From: Bradyrhizobium sp. 170
Lineage (GTDB): Bacteria; Pseudomonadota; Alphaproteobacteria; Rhizobiales; Xanthobacteraceae
Assembly (NCBI RefSeq): GCF_023101085.1
Contig: NZ_CP064703.1
Span: 4,650,001-4,714,000, forward strand
DNA: 64,000 nt
Direction: 5' to 3'
Position 1 is the stretch's first letter, and each line of letters begins with the position of its first letter. Shown piece after piece: positions 38,495 through 46,945 of the stretch. The notes under the pieces were generated by a model, which ran no database searches, was not told the DNA's origin, and saw only the letters and a list, made by a program, of their open reading frames with translations. A program made the position numbers and the translations under genes.

Positions 38495-38561
38495 ACGGTG
38501 ACAGTGCACTTAAATGCGCTACGCGAGCAATCCTCGGCCGGATTAAGTGCACTGTCACCGT
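38495..38561. repeat. 19-bp perfect inverted repeat, REP/MITE-like
   Basis: ACGGTGACAGTGCACTTAA (38495-38513) and its exact reverse complement (38543-38561) enclose 29 bases. The transcript would form a very stable hairpin. The GGTGACAGTGCACTTAA word resembles elements I recall as dispersed palindromes in several bacteria; no transposase is next to it. A diverged half-copy lies at about 37225. Confidence 0.75.
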
Positions 38562-38690
38562 ATTCAGCTTTGACGGCGCAATAAAGCCCCATAAAGTTCG
38601 ATCAGATCGATTTGACCGTCATCGGTCGGATGGCCCGTCGTCCCTTCGCGGTAAGCTTTGCTGCTCAGAAGCAATTGGAGGATAATTCGA

Positions 38691-39110
38691 ATGGCTGACG
38701 CTCGATGCAGCTGCGGTGCAGTCACGCTCTCGCTTCCAAAAGAACCATCCAAGCTAGTCGTTGCGTGTCACTGCATCGACTGCCAACGCCGAACCGGCGC
38801 GCCGTTCGGTGTAGGCGCTTATTACCCCGCTGATGTTGTCACCATCTCAGGAACCTCAAAAGAGTTCACGCACGCCGCCGCAAGCGGCGGGAAAATCCAA
38901 AACTATTTTTGTCCACAGTGCGGCTCAACAGTCTACTGGAAACTCAGCACTCTGCCCGCGCTGATCGCCGTTGCCGTCGGCACGATGGCAGAACCAAAAT
39001 ACCCAGCCCCCGTCATATCGGTTTTCGAACAGTCGAAACACGATTGGGTTCAAATTGATGGTGCCGTGGAGCACTTCCGGCAAAGCAGCCTCCCAAAAAA
39101 TTCAAACTGA
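38691..39110 (+). CDS. GFA-family (glutathione-dependent formaldehyde-activating enzyme-like) protein
   Basis: A 139-residue zinc-binding protein of the GFA/CENP-V family. Ligands appear as CSCGAVTL (Cys6, Cys8), CHCIDCQRRTGAPFG and FCPQCGSTVYW. Start ATG 38691 follows GGAGG at good spacing. GFA domains were first described in formaldehyde detoxification, but most members have unknown function. It is complete and probably a cargo gene of the island. Confidence 0.87.
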   Translation: MADARCSCGAVTLSLPKEPSKLVVACHCIDCQRRTGAPFGVGAYYPADVVTISGTSKEFTHAAASGGKIQNYFCPQCGSTVYWKLSTLPALIAVAVGTMAEPKYPAPVISVFEQSKHDWVQIDGAVEHFRQSSLPKNSN

Positions 39111-39111
39111 G

Positions 39112-39231
39112 ACACCACCGAACTACGACGCGCGCGGCAAGGTGATCAGCCGCGAATCGACGAGCGGCAACACGACGGCGATCTACGATGCCAGCGGGCG
39201 CAATGTTGGAAGGGTTACGACGAACCGTTAG
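39112..39231 (+). pseudogene. C-terminal fragment of a YDASGR-repeat protein
   Basis: Directly after the GFA stop, another frame reads NYDARGKVISRESTSGNTT then IYDASGRNVGRVTTNR and stops at 39231. The Y-D-x-x-G-R repeat pattern is typical of a small secreted-type family I recall from Bradyrhizobium. No start codon or ribosome-binding site precedes it, so it is a truncated remnant. Confidence 0.5.
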
Positions 39232-39332
39232 CCATGACGACCACTTCACCGTTCGCGGCCATCGAGGGGGGACGAAAGAAAAAGCCGCCGCTCAAGGTTG
39301 TTGGTAAGCGACGGCTAATTCTCGTTGCGGGC

Positions 39333-39695
39333 TTACTTTAGCTTGTACGTGCCCGTCTGATTATTGCAGTCCTGAAACGTTCCGGCCTTGATAACCGGAA
39401 ACGGCCCCAGCGGTTGAACCGTGCCCGCCGTGACCATGCCTTCGTATTTTCCAGTTCCTGCAACGAACGTCCTAGTTACTTTTCCATCGCCAGTCGAAAA
39501 ATATGTAAGTCGCTTGTCACCGTCCACATCGGTTGACTCGCATACGGTGGACGCTGTGATCTTCCCGTCAAGCGAGGCATTCATCCCTACGCAGCGATAC
39601 GCGCGGACTGTAGGCGACTGCGCTCGCTGGAGCGCGGCACCTTCCGTGCCGGGCTGTTCGGGCAACACTTGGATTTCAGAGTGCATCCTGCGCAC
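39333..39695 (-). CDS. hypothetical protein, probably 5'-truncated
   Basis: A 120-residue frame whose C-terminal 85 residues look like a real domain (RCVGMNASLDGKITASTVCE, YFSTGDGKVTRTFVAGTGKY, TFQDCNNQTGTYKLK) with cysteines suited to an exported protein. The first 33 residues are unlike it and no signal peptide is present, so the original N-terminus was probably lost. Function unknown. Confidence 0.45.
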   Translation of the reverse strand: MRRMHSEIQVLPEQPGTEGAALQRAQSPTVRAYRCVGMNASLDGKITASTVCESTDVDGDKRLTYFSTGDGKVTRTFVAGTGKYEGMVTAGTVQPLGPFPVIKAGTFQDCNNQTGTYKLK

Positions 39696-39806
39696 TCAAG
39701 CTTAGAGCTTAGTGACGATCATCACAGTCTGTGGAGCTGATCTCCCTTAACATCCTCGCATCATCAACTGACGGGATCGCTTATTCGAGGAAGGGGAGGA
39801 AGAGCT

Positions 39807-40262
39807 GTGGGCGCATTCACGAGCGAACTGACGATTACGCATCTCTCCGGTAACGATACGCATGGCTGGCGCTTATGGCGCTTGGCAGAGCCCCTCATCT
39901 ATGAGGTCGGAGGCCGCGGCTCCGGTCGCGTCATCCTCGTTTCGAAGGGCTTCATCACCGACGGTCCATCCATTCCACGATTACTGTGGTCGATCCTACC
40001 AGTTTGGGCAAGCTGGAGCCGCGCGGGGGTCGTTCATGACTACCTGTGCTACCTAATCGCGCTCAACAATCCCCATCCTGAAGCGCCGACGCGCGACCAT
40101 GCCGACCGAATTTTCTTCGAAGCCATGGAGCTCCTCAATGTCGGCTGGGTTCAGAAGTACCTGCTCTACTGGGGCGTACGCTTTGGGACTAGGTATAACG
40201 TAAGGACCACCATGATCGACCACAACACCACCCCCAACGCTACGCAACTAAGGTTACGATGA
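39807..40262 (+). CDS. DUF1353 protein (phage-type)
   Basis: A 151-residue protein beginning at GTG 39807 after a strong GGGAGGAAGAG site. DUF1353 landmarks are VSKGFITDGPSIPRLLWSIL and SRAGVVHDYLCYL followed by DHADRIFFEAM. The family occurs mainly in tailed phages and prophage remnants; its role is unsettled. It suggests phage-derived DNA within the island. Confidence 0.8.
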   Translation: MGAFTSELTITHLSGNDTHGWRLWRLAEPLIYEVGGRGSGRVILVSKGFITDGPSIPRLLWSILPVWASWSRAGVVHDYLCYLIALNNPHPEAPTRDHADRIFFEAMELLNVGWVQKYLLYWGVRFGTRYNVRTTMIDHNTTPNATQLRLR

Positions 40263-40326
40263 CGGTGCTGGCACCGGAATTCGGAATTAGTCCGGAATTA
40301 CGTCTAAACCTTAGGTTGTCTGGCGC

Positions 40327-41304
40327 TCAAGGCACCTTGATCCCGGCACGCTCGATCACACGTGCGTACCCTGCGCGCTCCTTGGCGAGCGCCTCGGCGT
40401 AGGCCGGACCGGGCAGTTCGGTCTGGAGTACACCAAACTTTTCGAGTGCGGTGCGGACTTCGGGGATCTTGCCGACCGCGACAAGCTCTTCAATGAGGTT
40501 CTTCACGATGTCGGGCGGCATGTTGGCGGGGCCGACCCAGCCGAATGCCGGCATCAGTTCGAAGCCCGGTAGGGTCGCGGCTGTCGGCTCGATCTCTTTG
40601 GCGAGCGGATAGGGCCCAGGCGACGTGATCGAGACGGCACGCAGCTTGCCGCCTTTCACCTGCTCGTATGCCACGGCGAAGTTGTCGCAGGCGAGCCGGA
40701 TCTGACCACCAATCAGATCCTGGATGCTGATGTTCGACGCGCGGTAGGAGACGGCCGTCATCTTGACCCCCGCCGCGTCCTCCAGCATAGCGCCGCAGAT
40801 ATGCTGCGTCGTGCCGGGGCCGGATGTCGCATACGGCGTCTCCGGGTTTGCCTTCAGCCAGGCGATCAGCTCCGGCATGGTGTTGGCCGGGACGGATGGG
40901 TTGACGAGCCAGATGTTCGGCTGTGCTGCCATGCCATAGAGGTAGGTGAAGTCTTTCTCGACGTTGTAGGGGATCTTGTCCTTGATCAGGATCGGATTGA
41001 TGGCGATTCCACCGGAGGTCGCCACCGCAATGGTGTAGCCGTCCGGCGCCGCGCGCGTCATCGCGTGCAGGCCGTTGACCCCGCCCGCACCGGCCTTGTT
41101 CTCGACGACGAACTGCTGGCCGAGCCGCCTTGTCAGTTGCTCTGCAAAAATGCGCGCCATGACATCCGTGTTGCCGCCGGCGGCGAACGGTACGATGATC
41201 GTCACGGGCCTCGATGGCCACTTGTCTTGAGCCGTCGCAGCGCCAGCGAGCAACCCGAGCGTCGCGGCCACCACAGCGAGTCTTGCGAGAATACGATACA
41301 GCAT
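40327..41304 (-). CDS. Bug/TctC-family tripartite tricarboxylate transporter receptor
   Basis: A 325-residue periplasmic binding protein. ATG 41304 follows GGAGA and opens a signal peptide ([20 protein letters not shown], cleavage before QDKWPSRP). The Bug signature blocks [32 protein letters not shown] and [17 protein letters not shown] are present. The membrane partners TctA/TctB are absent, as is common for these receptors. The frame stays open upstream into the glmU fragment, but the signal peptide and ribosome-binding site mark the real start. Confidence 0.88.
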   Translation of the reverse strand: MLYRILARLAVVAATLGLLAGAATAQDKWPSRPVTIIVPFAAGGNTDVMARIFAEQLTRRLGQQFVVENKAGAGGVNGLHAMTRAAPDGYTIAVATSGGIAINPILIKDKIPYNVEKDFTYLYGMAAQPNIWLVNPSVPANTMPELIAWLKANPETPYATSGPGTTQHICGAMLEDAAGVKMTAVSYRASNISIQDLIGGQIRLACDNFAVAYEQVKGGKLRAVSITSPGPYPLAKEIEPTAATLPGFELMPAFGWVGPANMPPDIVKNLIEELVAVGKIPEVRTALEKFGVLQTELPGPAYAEALAKERAGYARVIERAGIKVP

Positions 41305-41510
41305 TTCGTTCTCCGGTCTCTGACGAGTTGCATTGCAGCAAGAAAGTCGGTCAGCCCGAGGAGCGACTGGTCGTTCCGAAGGATATTTTGCCAGACGTAA
41401 ATATGTCAATGACGGGTAGGATTTCGAACCCTTCCCGTGCTCCTTTGGGTCCGAGAGGTCGAATTCACAGGGGGCGACTCCCGCTAATCCTTCAACTTTT
41501 GACGATAACC

Positions 41511-41545
41511 TTATTGCGGATTGAGACAGTCTTAAGCGGAAAGCT
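41511..41545. repeat. 35-bp direct repeat, copy 2
   Basis: Identical to 35152-35186. Here it stands immediately beside the duplicated 3' end of glmU (from 41553), the same relation it would have had to glmU in an undisturbed glmU-glmS region. Confidence 0.85.
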
Positions 41546-41552
41546 CCACAAG

Positions 41553-42063
41553 CCCTGCGCTCCCCCTCCTTCGGCTTCTTCGCCCGCATCTTCATCTCGC
41601 GATACCGCGCCGCCCCGCCCTCGCGATTGTTCTGCGGGCTGCGTCCCACGGCCATCGCATCGTCAGGCACGTCCTTGGTGATGACGGAGCCCGAACCGAT
41701 ATAGGTGCCGTTGCCGATTTTCACCGGCGCTACCAGCGACGAGTTGGTGCCGACGAAGGCGCCCTCGCCGATCGTGGTCTTGTGCTTGAAGAAGCCGTCA
41801 TAGTTGCAGGTGATGGTGCCCGCGCCGAGATTGGCGTTGGCACCGACATGGGCGTCGCCGACATAGGAGAGATGGTTGACCTTGGCGCCTGCCTCGATCG
41901 TCGCGGCTTTTGTCTCGACGAAATTGCCGATCCGGACGCCCTCGCCGAGCGAGGTGCCCGGGCGCAGGCGCGCATAGGGGCCGACGGAGGCCTTCTTGCC
42001 GATCGAGGCCTGCACGATGTGCGAGAACGAATGGATCACCGCACCGTCGGCGATGGTGACGGA
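41553..42063 (-). pseudogene. duplicated 3' third of glmU (acetyltransferase domain)
   Basis: About 510 bp nearly identical to the end of glmU at 43615-44125: it encodes [20 protein letters not shown] through the last residues AKKPKEG of the left-handed beta-helix domain. Scattered substitutions (about one in twenty by eye) show the copies are not brand-new or came from another strain. The stop codon is lost (GGTTGA to GGGGAG), so the frame runs on toward the Bug gene. It lacks the uridyltransferase domain and start, so it is not functional as GlmU. Confidence 0.9.
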
Positions 42064-42157
42064 TTGCGGCATCAACGTATCCGAGCCGCCGATACCCGGC
42101 CGCCGATACCCGGCCGGCGCACGCGGCGGCCGGGCAGAATTTCAATGACCTCAGCCC

Positions 42158-42517
42158 TCAGCGGCCGGTGGTCAGCCGCGGCGGGATCTGGGACATCATC
42201 CAGAGCTCGATCGCAGCCAGGATCGCGACCGCCGCACCGATGATCACATGCACCGTCATCGCCGTGGTTCCTTGGAAGCCCAAGACCCAGGGCGAAACCA
42301 GTGCCCACAAACCGACAACGAGGTTCAGCCACTCCTCCCACACCGCGAATGCCGCCAGCGCCGCGATCGCAAGGGCCGCGATGACGATACCGGTAACATG
42401 GGCGTTGTTGGAAACCGTTCCAGCGTCGAAGCTGAACATCCAGGGCGAAACGAACAGAACCGCGCCGAGGATCAGGTTTGCGACGTCGCACAATTTGGCG
42501 TTCGTCCAGTTCTCCAT
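42158..42517 (-). CDS. SPW-repeat membrane protein
   Basis: A 119-residue membrane protein with four spans in two halves, each beginning with the SPW signature (LFVSPWMFSF and ALVSPWVLGF; PF03779). GGAGG before ATG 42517 (MENWTNAKLCD) supports the start. The function of SPW-repeat proteins is unknown. It sits between the glmU fragment and the full glmU, so it belongs to the inserted DNA. Confidence 0.88.
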   Translation of the reverse strand: MENWTNAKLCDVANLILGAVLFVSPWMFSFDAGTVSNNAHVTGIVIAALAIAALAAFAVWEEWLNLVVGLWALVSPWVLGFQGTTAMTVHVIIGAAVAILAAIELWMMSQIPPRLTTGR

Positions 42518-42812
42518 GACACCCTCCATTGGAGGTTTTCCACGCCAATTCAACCGTACGCTCGCCGCGTCGGTTCCATCGGCCGGGTGCGACACAAAAA
42601 CGGGTCTACGCGGAAAGCCCTGCAAGCCCGCGGCATTGTCGCACTTTTCGGGTGGGTTTCCAGCGGCATCAGGATTATCGAAAGCCTCGACATGGTCGAT
42701 CGAGGCATCAGCGGCACGGGGTAGCGCTTCGGACGCCAGCGCACGGCCCCGGGGACCACCGGGGCCGCGCAAAGACGCATCAGCGGGGCTCGGACTTTGG
42801 CGGCGGTGATGC

Positions 42813-43391
42813 TCATCGGGTTTTTACCGCCGCGCAGAACTGTTCCGTGACCGCTGTCGTTTCCTCGGTGACGTTCCAGCCGTTCGTCTCGGCGTTTTCC
42901 TTGGCCAACTTTTGCTCGTTCTGAAGCATCTTTTTGATGAGCGCGTACGGTTTCCAGTCGGCCTTGGACAGCTTGACGGGGGGCGCACCGCAGACGTTGT
43001 GGGCAATCGCTTTCTGCACACCAGTGCTGACGTCGCTCATGTGGCCCTCGACCACGGCGGTGAAACGCGCCTTGGCGTATTGGCTGTTGGCTGCGATGAA
43101 GTCCTTGCAGAAGGCGACCCGTTGACCTCCGTCGCGGGCCTTGATGTAGGCCGTCTGCGTTTCGTAATGGAGGCGGTAGGCGAGTTTGTTGGCGTTCGGG
43201 TCGGATTTCACCACTTCGAGCATGGCGCGGTGGTCGCCCGAGGTGGCGTCATTGATCCTGAGATCACATACTTTGGCGAGGGAGACGACCGGAACGTAGG
43301 CCCGCACCTTGGCTTCCAAGGCATCGTTGGCGTGTGCAACTGGTGCGAACAGGCTGGCGGCGATTGCGAAAGCAGCGAGACAGCGTTTCAT
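42813..43391 (-). CDS. exported hypothetical protein
   Basis: A 192-residue protein with a clear signal peptide (MKRCLAAFAIAASLFAPVAHA, cleavage before NDALEAK). ATG 43391 has GGAG ten bases upstream; an ATG nine bases earlier is too close to it. The mature part is helical with four cysteines (CDLR, FCKD, NVCGAP, EQFCAA) likely paired in the periplasm. No family recognised. Confidence 0.65.
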   Translation of the reverse strand: MKRCLAAFAIAASLFAPVAHANDALEAKVRAYVPVVSLAKVCDLRINDATSGDHRAMLEVVKSDPNANKLAYRLHYETQTAYIKARDGGQRVAFCKDFIAANSQYAKARFTAVVEGHMSDVSTGVQKAIAHNVCGAPPVKLSKADWKPYALIKKMLQNEQKLAKENAETNGWNVTEETTAVTEQFCAAVKTR

Positions 43392-43614
43392 TGGTGACAT
43401 GCTCCAGATCACCGAACAGCAAGCGGCGGCGGGGTTGGGATCGCGGTGGCCGACCGCACACACCAGCGCGGCGACCCAGCCGCGAAGCGTCCAGCCCAGA
43501 AAACGGGTTGAGCAACTTACTGCGCGAATTCCTTGGGCGGCTGTCGAGCGCCCATCTTGATCTGGATCATGGTTCCGCCGAAGCTAAGACAGGTCTTATT
43601 AACAGGCCCTGCGC

Positions 43615-44973
43615 TCAACCCTCTTTCGGCTTCTTCGCCCGCATCTTCATCTCGCGGTACCTTGCCGCCCCGCCCTCGCGGTTGTTCTGCGGGCTGCGCT
43701 CCACGGCCATCGCATCGTCAGGCACGTCCTTGGTGATGACGGAGCCCGAGCCGATATAGGCGGCGTTACCGATTTTCACCGGCGCCACCAGCGAGGAGTT
43801 GGTGCCGATGAAGGCGCCGGCGCCGATCGTGGTCTTGTGCTTGAAGAAGCCGTCGTAATTGCAGGTGATGGTGCCGGCGCCGAGATTGGCGTTGGCGCCG
43901 ACATGGGCGTCGCCGACATAGGAGAGATGGTTGACCTTGGCGCCCGCTTCGAGCGTCGCAGCCTTGGTCTCCACGAAATTGCCGATCCGAACGCCCTCGC
44001 CGAGCGAGGTGCCCGGGCGCAGGCGCGCATAGGGGCCGACCGACGCCTTCTTGCCGATCGAGGCCTGCACGATGTGAGAGAACGAATGGATCACCGCGCC
44101 GTCGGCGATGGTGACGCCGGGGCCGATCACCACGAACGGTTCGATCGTGACATCGCTGCCGAAGGTGGTATCGGCGGCGAGATAGACCGTCTCCGGCGCG
44201 ATCAGCGTCACGCCGGCATCGAGCGCGGCCTTGCGCAGCCGCGCCTGCATCACCGCTTCCGCTTCGGCGAGCTGCGCCTTGTTGTTGATCCCGCGCACTT
44301 CGTCTTCGCTGGTTTCAATCACGACGGCCTCCAATCCCATTTCCCTGACAATGGCGACGGCATCGACCAGATAATACTCAGCTTTGCTGTTGGCATTGCC
44401 GATCCGGTCGAGAATTTCCAGCGCGCGGGCACCCTCGAACGCCATCACGCCGGCATTGCACAGCGTCACCTTGCGCTCTTCTGGGGTCGCATCTGCATGT
44501 TCGCGGATCGCCACCAGGCGGTCGCCCTCGAGCAGCAGCCGGCCATAGCCCGTCGGATCCGCGGCGCGGAAGCCGAGTACGGCGAGTGCGGCGCCCTGCT
44601 CCAGCGGCGCGCGCAGCCGCGCAAAGGTTTTTGCCGAAATCAGCGGCGTGTCGCCGAACGCCACCAGCAGATCATCCGCGCCACGCGCGATGGCCGCGCG
44701 GGCGGCCAGCACGGCATGCGCCGTGCCGAGGCGCTCGGCCTGAATGAACGTTGCCGCATCGGTGCGGATGCGCTTGACCTCGTCGGCGACCGCCTTGTGG
44801 TCCGGCCCGATCACGACCGCGAGGGCCGCGCCTGTTCCGTGCGGGGCGGCGTCCAGCACATGCGCCAGCAGCGACTGGCCGGCGACGGGGTGCAGCACCT
44901 TCGGCAGCGAGGATCGCATGCGCGTGCCCTCACCGGCCGCAAGCACGACAGTCAGGCTGGATCGGGCGATCAT
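43615..44973 (-). CDS. glmU: bifunctional UDP-N-acetylglucosamine pyrophosphorylase/glucosamine-1-phosphate acetyltransferase
   Basis: A 452-residue cytosolic enzyme that acetylates glucosamine-1-phosphate and couples it to UTP, giving UDP-GlcNAc for cell wall and lipid A. The N-terminal uridyltransferase motif [20 protein letters not shown] (residues 11-30) is followed by the hexapeptide-repeat beta-helix with [19 protein letters not shown]. It is complete. Its product is made from that of GlmS, encoded 8.5 kb downstream on the same strand; the gap is the island, with a second copy of its own 3' end. Confidence 0.98.
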   Translation of the reverse strand: MIARSSLTVVLAAGEGTRMRSSLPKVLHPVAGQSLLAHVLDAAPHGTGAALAVVIGPDHKAVADEVKRIRTDAATFIQAERLGTAHAVLAARAAIARGADDLLVAFGDTPLISAKTFARLRAPLEQGAALAVLGFRAADPTGYGRLLLEGDRLVAIREHADATPEERKVTLCNAGVMAFEGARALEILDRIGNANSKAEYYLVDAVAIVREMGLEAVVIETSEDEVRGINNKAQLAEAEAVMQARLRKAALDAGVTLIAPETVYLAADTTFGSDVTIEPFVVIGPGVTIADGAVIHSFSHIVQASIGKKASVGPYARLRPGTSLGEGVRIGNFVETKAATLEAGAKVNHLSYVGDAHVGANANLGAGTITCNYDGFFKHKTTIGAGAFIGTNSSLVAPVKIGNAAYIGSGSVITKDVPDDAMAVERSPQNNREGGAARYREMKMRAKKPKEG

Positions 44974-45035
44974 TCAATTTCCTCGGGCGAGCACAGCGGT
45001 CGGCATCGGCCGTCTTTAATTGTTTTCCCCCGGAG

Positions 45036-46469
45036 ATGAAACCGATTCGCCGCCCCGAAAACGTCCGGATTCAAGTGGCCGGCGCTTTTCCTGTTAATGT
45101 TTGCCGTGTGATTCGGCAGGGCCTTGAGGAGGGCCAGGGGCGCTTGGCCAAGAAACCAGACCATCTCGCGGACTTCGAGGCGGATGACGCCGGCGGGGTG
45201 CTGAGCGGTTTGCTGGCCGAGGAAAATGAACTCGACCGCCGCACGCTATGGCGGATCGCATCCTGGGGCGTCGGCGCCACGGCTGCGGTGATCCTGGCCG
45301 TCATGGCCAACCAGTCGTCGCTCGGATTGAAGCGGGAACAGGTCGCCGCCGCCGATCTGACCCGGCAGGCACAGCAGATCCAGACGGTCGCCAGGGAAAC
45401 CCAGAACGAGGCGCGGCGGCTTGCCGCCGCCATCGATACGCTCAATCGTGATCGCGACAGGCTGTATTCCCGCGTTACCGGCCTGGAACAGGGGCTCGAC
45501 TCCGTCACCGGGGCCATCGCCCGGCAGGGTTCCGCTGCGGCTTCGCCGCCGGCTGCAAATGCGGAATCGACCACCGCCCAAAGCCCGCAGCCGTCGCCTC
45601 CCGTCGCGCCGGTAGCAAGCACCCCGGCCGCGGCGTCCGCTGCGGACAAATCCGCCACCGCGGAGCCCGCCCCGGCGGCGGTTTACTCCGCCGCCAAGGA
45701 TGCCGCGAAGACCGACTCAGCCAAGGCCGAGAGCGCCAGGCCCGAAGCGGCAAAGGCGGAGATGACAAAAGCGGACTTGGCAAAAGCGGACTTGGCAAAG
45801 GCCGATCTCATCAAGCCGGAGCCCGCAAAGCCTTCGCCCGCCACGCCGCTGATGGCCGCGCAGTCGATGATGGCCCCGCCCGATCCCGCAGCCGGCAAGC
45901 TGATCGAGCCGGGCAAGGCGCCAAACCCTGTGATCGCGAGCCCGATCCCTGATGTCGTGGCGTCAGCGCCGTCGGCGACCGATGCGGAAGCCGACGATGA
46001 CACGGCGCCAAAAGTCTCCCTGCGGCGAACCGAGTTCGGGGTCGATCTTGGCACCGCCAATTCGGTGAACGGCCTGCGCGCGTTGTGGAGCGGGCTGTTG
46101 AAATCGAGATCGAACGCCCCCCTGACGGCGTTGCGCCCGATCATCGTCATCAAGGAGAGCACCAATGGCCTCGGCATGCAGCTTCGCCTGGTAGCCGGTC
46201 CCTTGAACGACGCTGGCGCCGCCGCCAGGATCTGCGCCGTCCTGACCGAAAACAAGCGGCCTTGCGAGACCACGATCTTTGACGGCCAGCGGCTGTCGTT
46301 GAAGTCAGACGATCCGCCGCCCACGGCCGCCAAGCCGATGCCGCGCCGGCGCGTCATCGCCAAGCGGCCGGCGGTGGTCGCCGAGGAGGCGCCGAAGAAG
46401 CCGGACCCGCCGCCTGCGACAACGCAGACGACATTGTCGTCCTTCTTCAACAGGAAAAATTCGCAATAA
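45036..46469 (+). CDS. membrane-anchored SPOR-like protein
   Basis: Up to 477 residues. A single membrane span near residues 71-88 (IASWGVGATAAVILAVMA) follows a polar cytosolic N-terminus; next come a coiled coil (QAQQIQTVARETQNEARRLA), a long Ala/Pro/Lys-rich linker with a short repeat (KADLAKADLAKADL), and a C-terminal domain with LRLVAGPLNDAGAAARICAV, which fits a SPOR peptidoglycan-binding fold. The start is uncertain: ATG 45036, or TTG 45144 (behind an AGGAGG) giving LAKKPDHLADF. It is divergent from glmU. A role in septal or envelope peptidoglycan is inferred. Confidence 0.7.
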   Translation: MKPIRRPENVRIQVAGAFPVNVCRVIRQGLEEGQGRLAKKPDHLADFEADDAGGVLSGLLAEENELDRRTLWRIASWGVGATAAVILAVMANQSSLGLKREQVAAADLTRQAQQIQTVARETQNEARRLAAAIDTLNRDRDRLYSRVTGLEQGLDSVTGAIARQGSAAASPPAANAESTTAQSPQPSPPVAPVASTPAAASAADKSATAEPAPAAVYSAAKDAAKTDSAKAESARPEAAKAEMTKADLAKADLAKADLIKPEPAKPSPATPLMAAQSMMAPPDPAAGKLIEPGKAPNPVIASPIPDVVASAPSATDAEADDDTAPKVSLRRTEFGVDLGTANSVNGLRALWSGLLKSRSNAPLTALRPIIVIKESTNGLGMQLRLVAGPLNDAGAAARICAVLTENKRPCETTIFDGQRLSLKSDDPPPTAAKPMPRRRVIAKRPAVVAEEAPKKPDPPPATTQTTLSSFFNRKNSQ

Positions 46470-46564
46470 TCTTTTGACTACAGAGCGTTACGCCGATTTT
46501 TTGACCCGCCTCCTGGGCCATGCGAACGCTTGTCCCGGCAGTCAATCCCGACCATATTGCCCCC

Positions 46565-46945
46565 ATGAAAAAATCCCCGTTCCGGCTCACGCCCTATCAA
46601 GTTCAATTCCTGTTGGTGGTCGGCTTCGTCACCGTCGGTTACGCGCTTTACCTGCGCTACCTCGCGGTCGAGTTCTCAACCGTTGCTCTCGCCTGCGACG
46701 CCGGCCTGCAAAGCACGCTTTGCAAGTCGCGAACGCTTGCGACGTACCTGTTCAAGAATTCGGTCTTCGGCATCGTCGCGCTGATCATTGCGACGCTTCA
46801 CGTCATGCGGCCGTCGATCGTGCTGCTGACCGGCGGGCTGATCGCGGCGGGATTCGGGATCGTGCTCTACAATATCGCGCTGTCGGGAATTGCGATCGGC
46901 CTGCTTATTTTGGGATTTGCACGGCCCGCGCCCGCCACAGCGTGA
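46565..46945 (+). CDS. small polytopic membrane protein
   Basis: A 126-residue protein, MKKSPFRLTPYQVQFLLVVG, with four hydrophobic spans and two cysteines (ALACDAGLQSTLCK) in the first periplasmic loop. Start ATG 46565 is preferred to a frame starting 45 bp earlier. The last 41 bp overlap the convergent ndvC-like gene. Unknown function; its position suggests a link to the envelope genes around it. Confidence 0.75.
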   Translation: MKKSPFRLTPYQVQFLLVVGFVTVGYALYLRYLAVEFSTVALACDAGLQSTLCKSRTLATYLFKNSVFGIVALIIATLHVMRPSIVLLTGGLIAAGFGIVLYNIALSGIAIGLLILGFARPAPATA

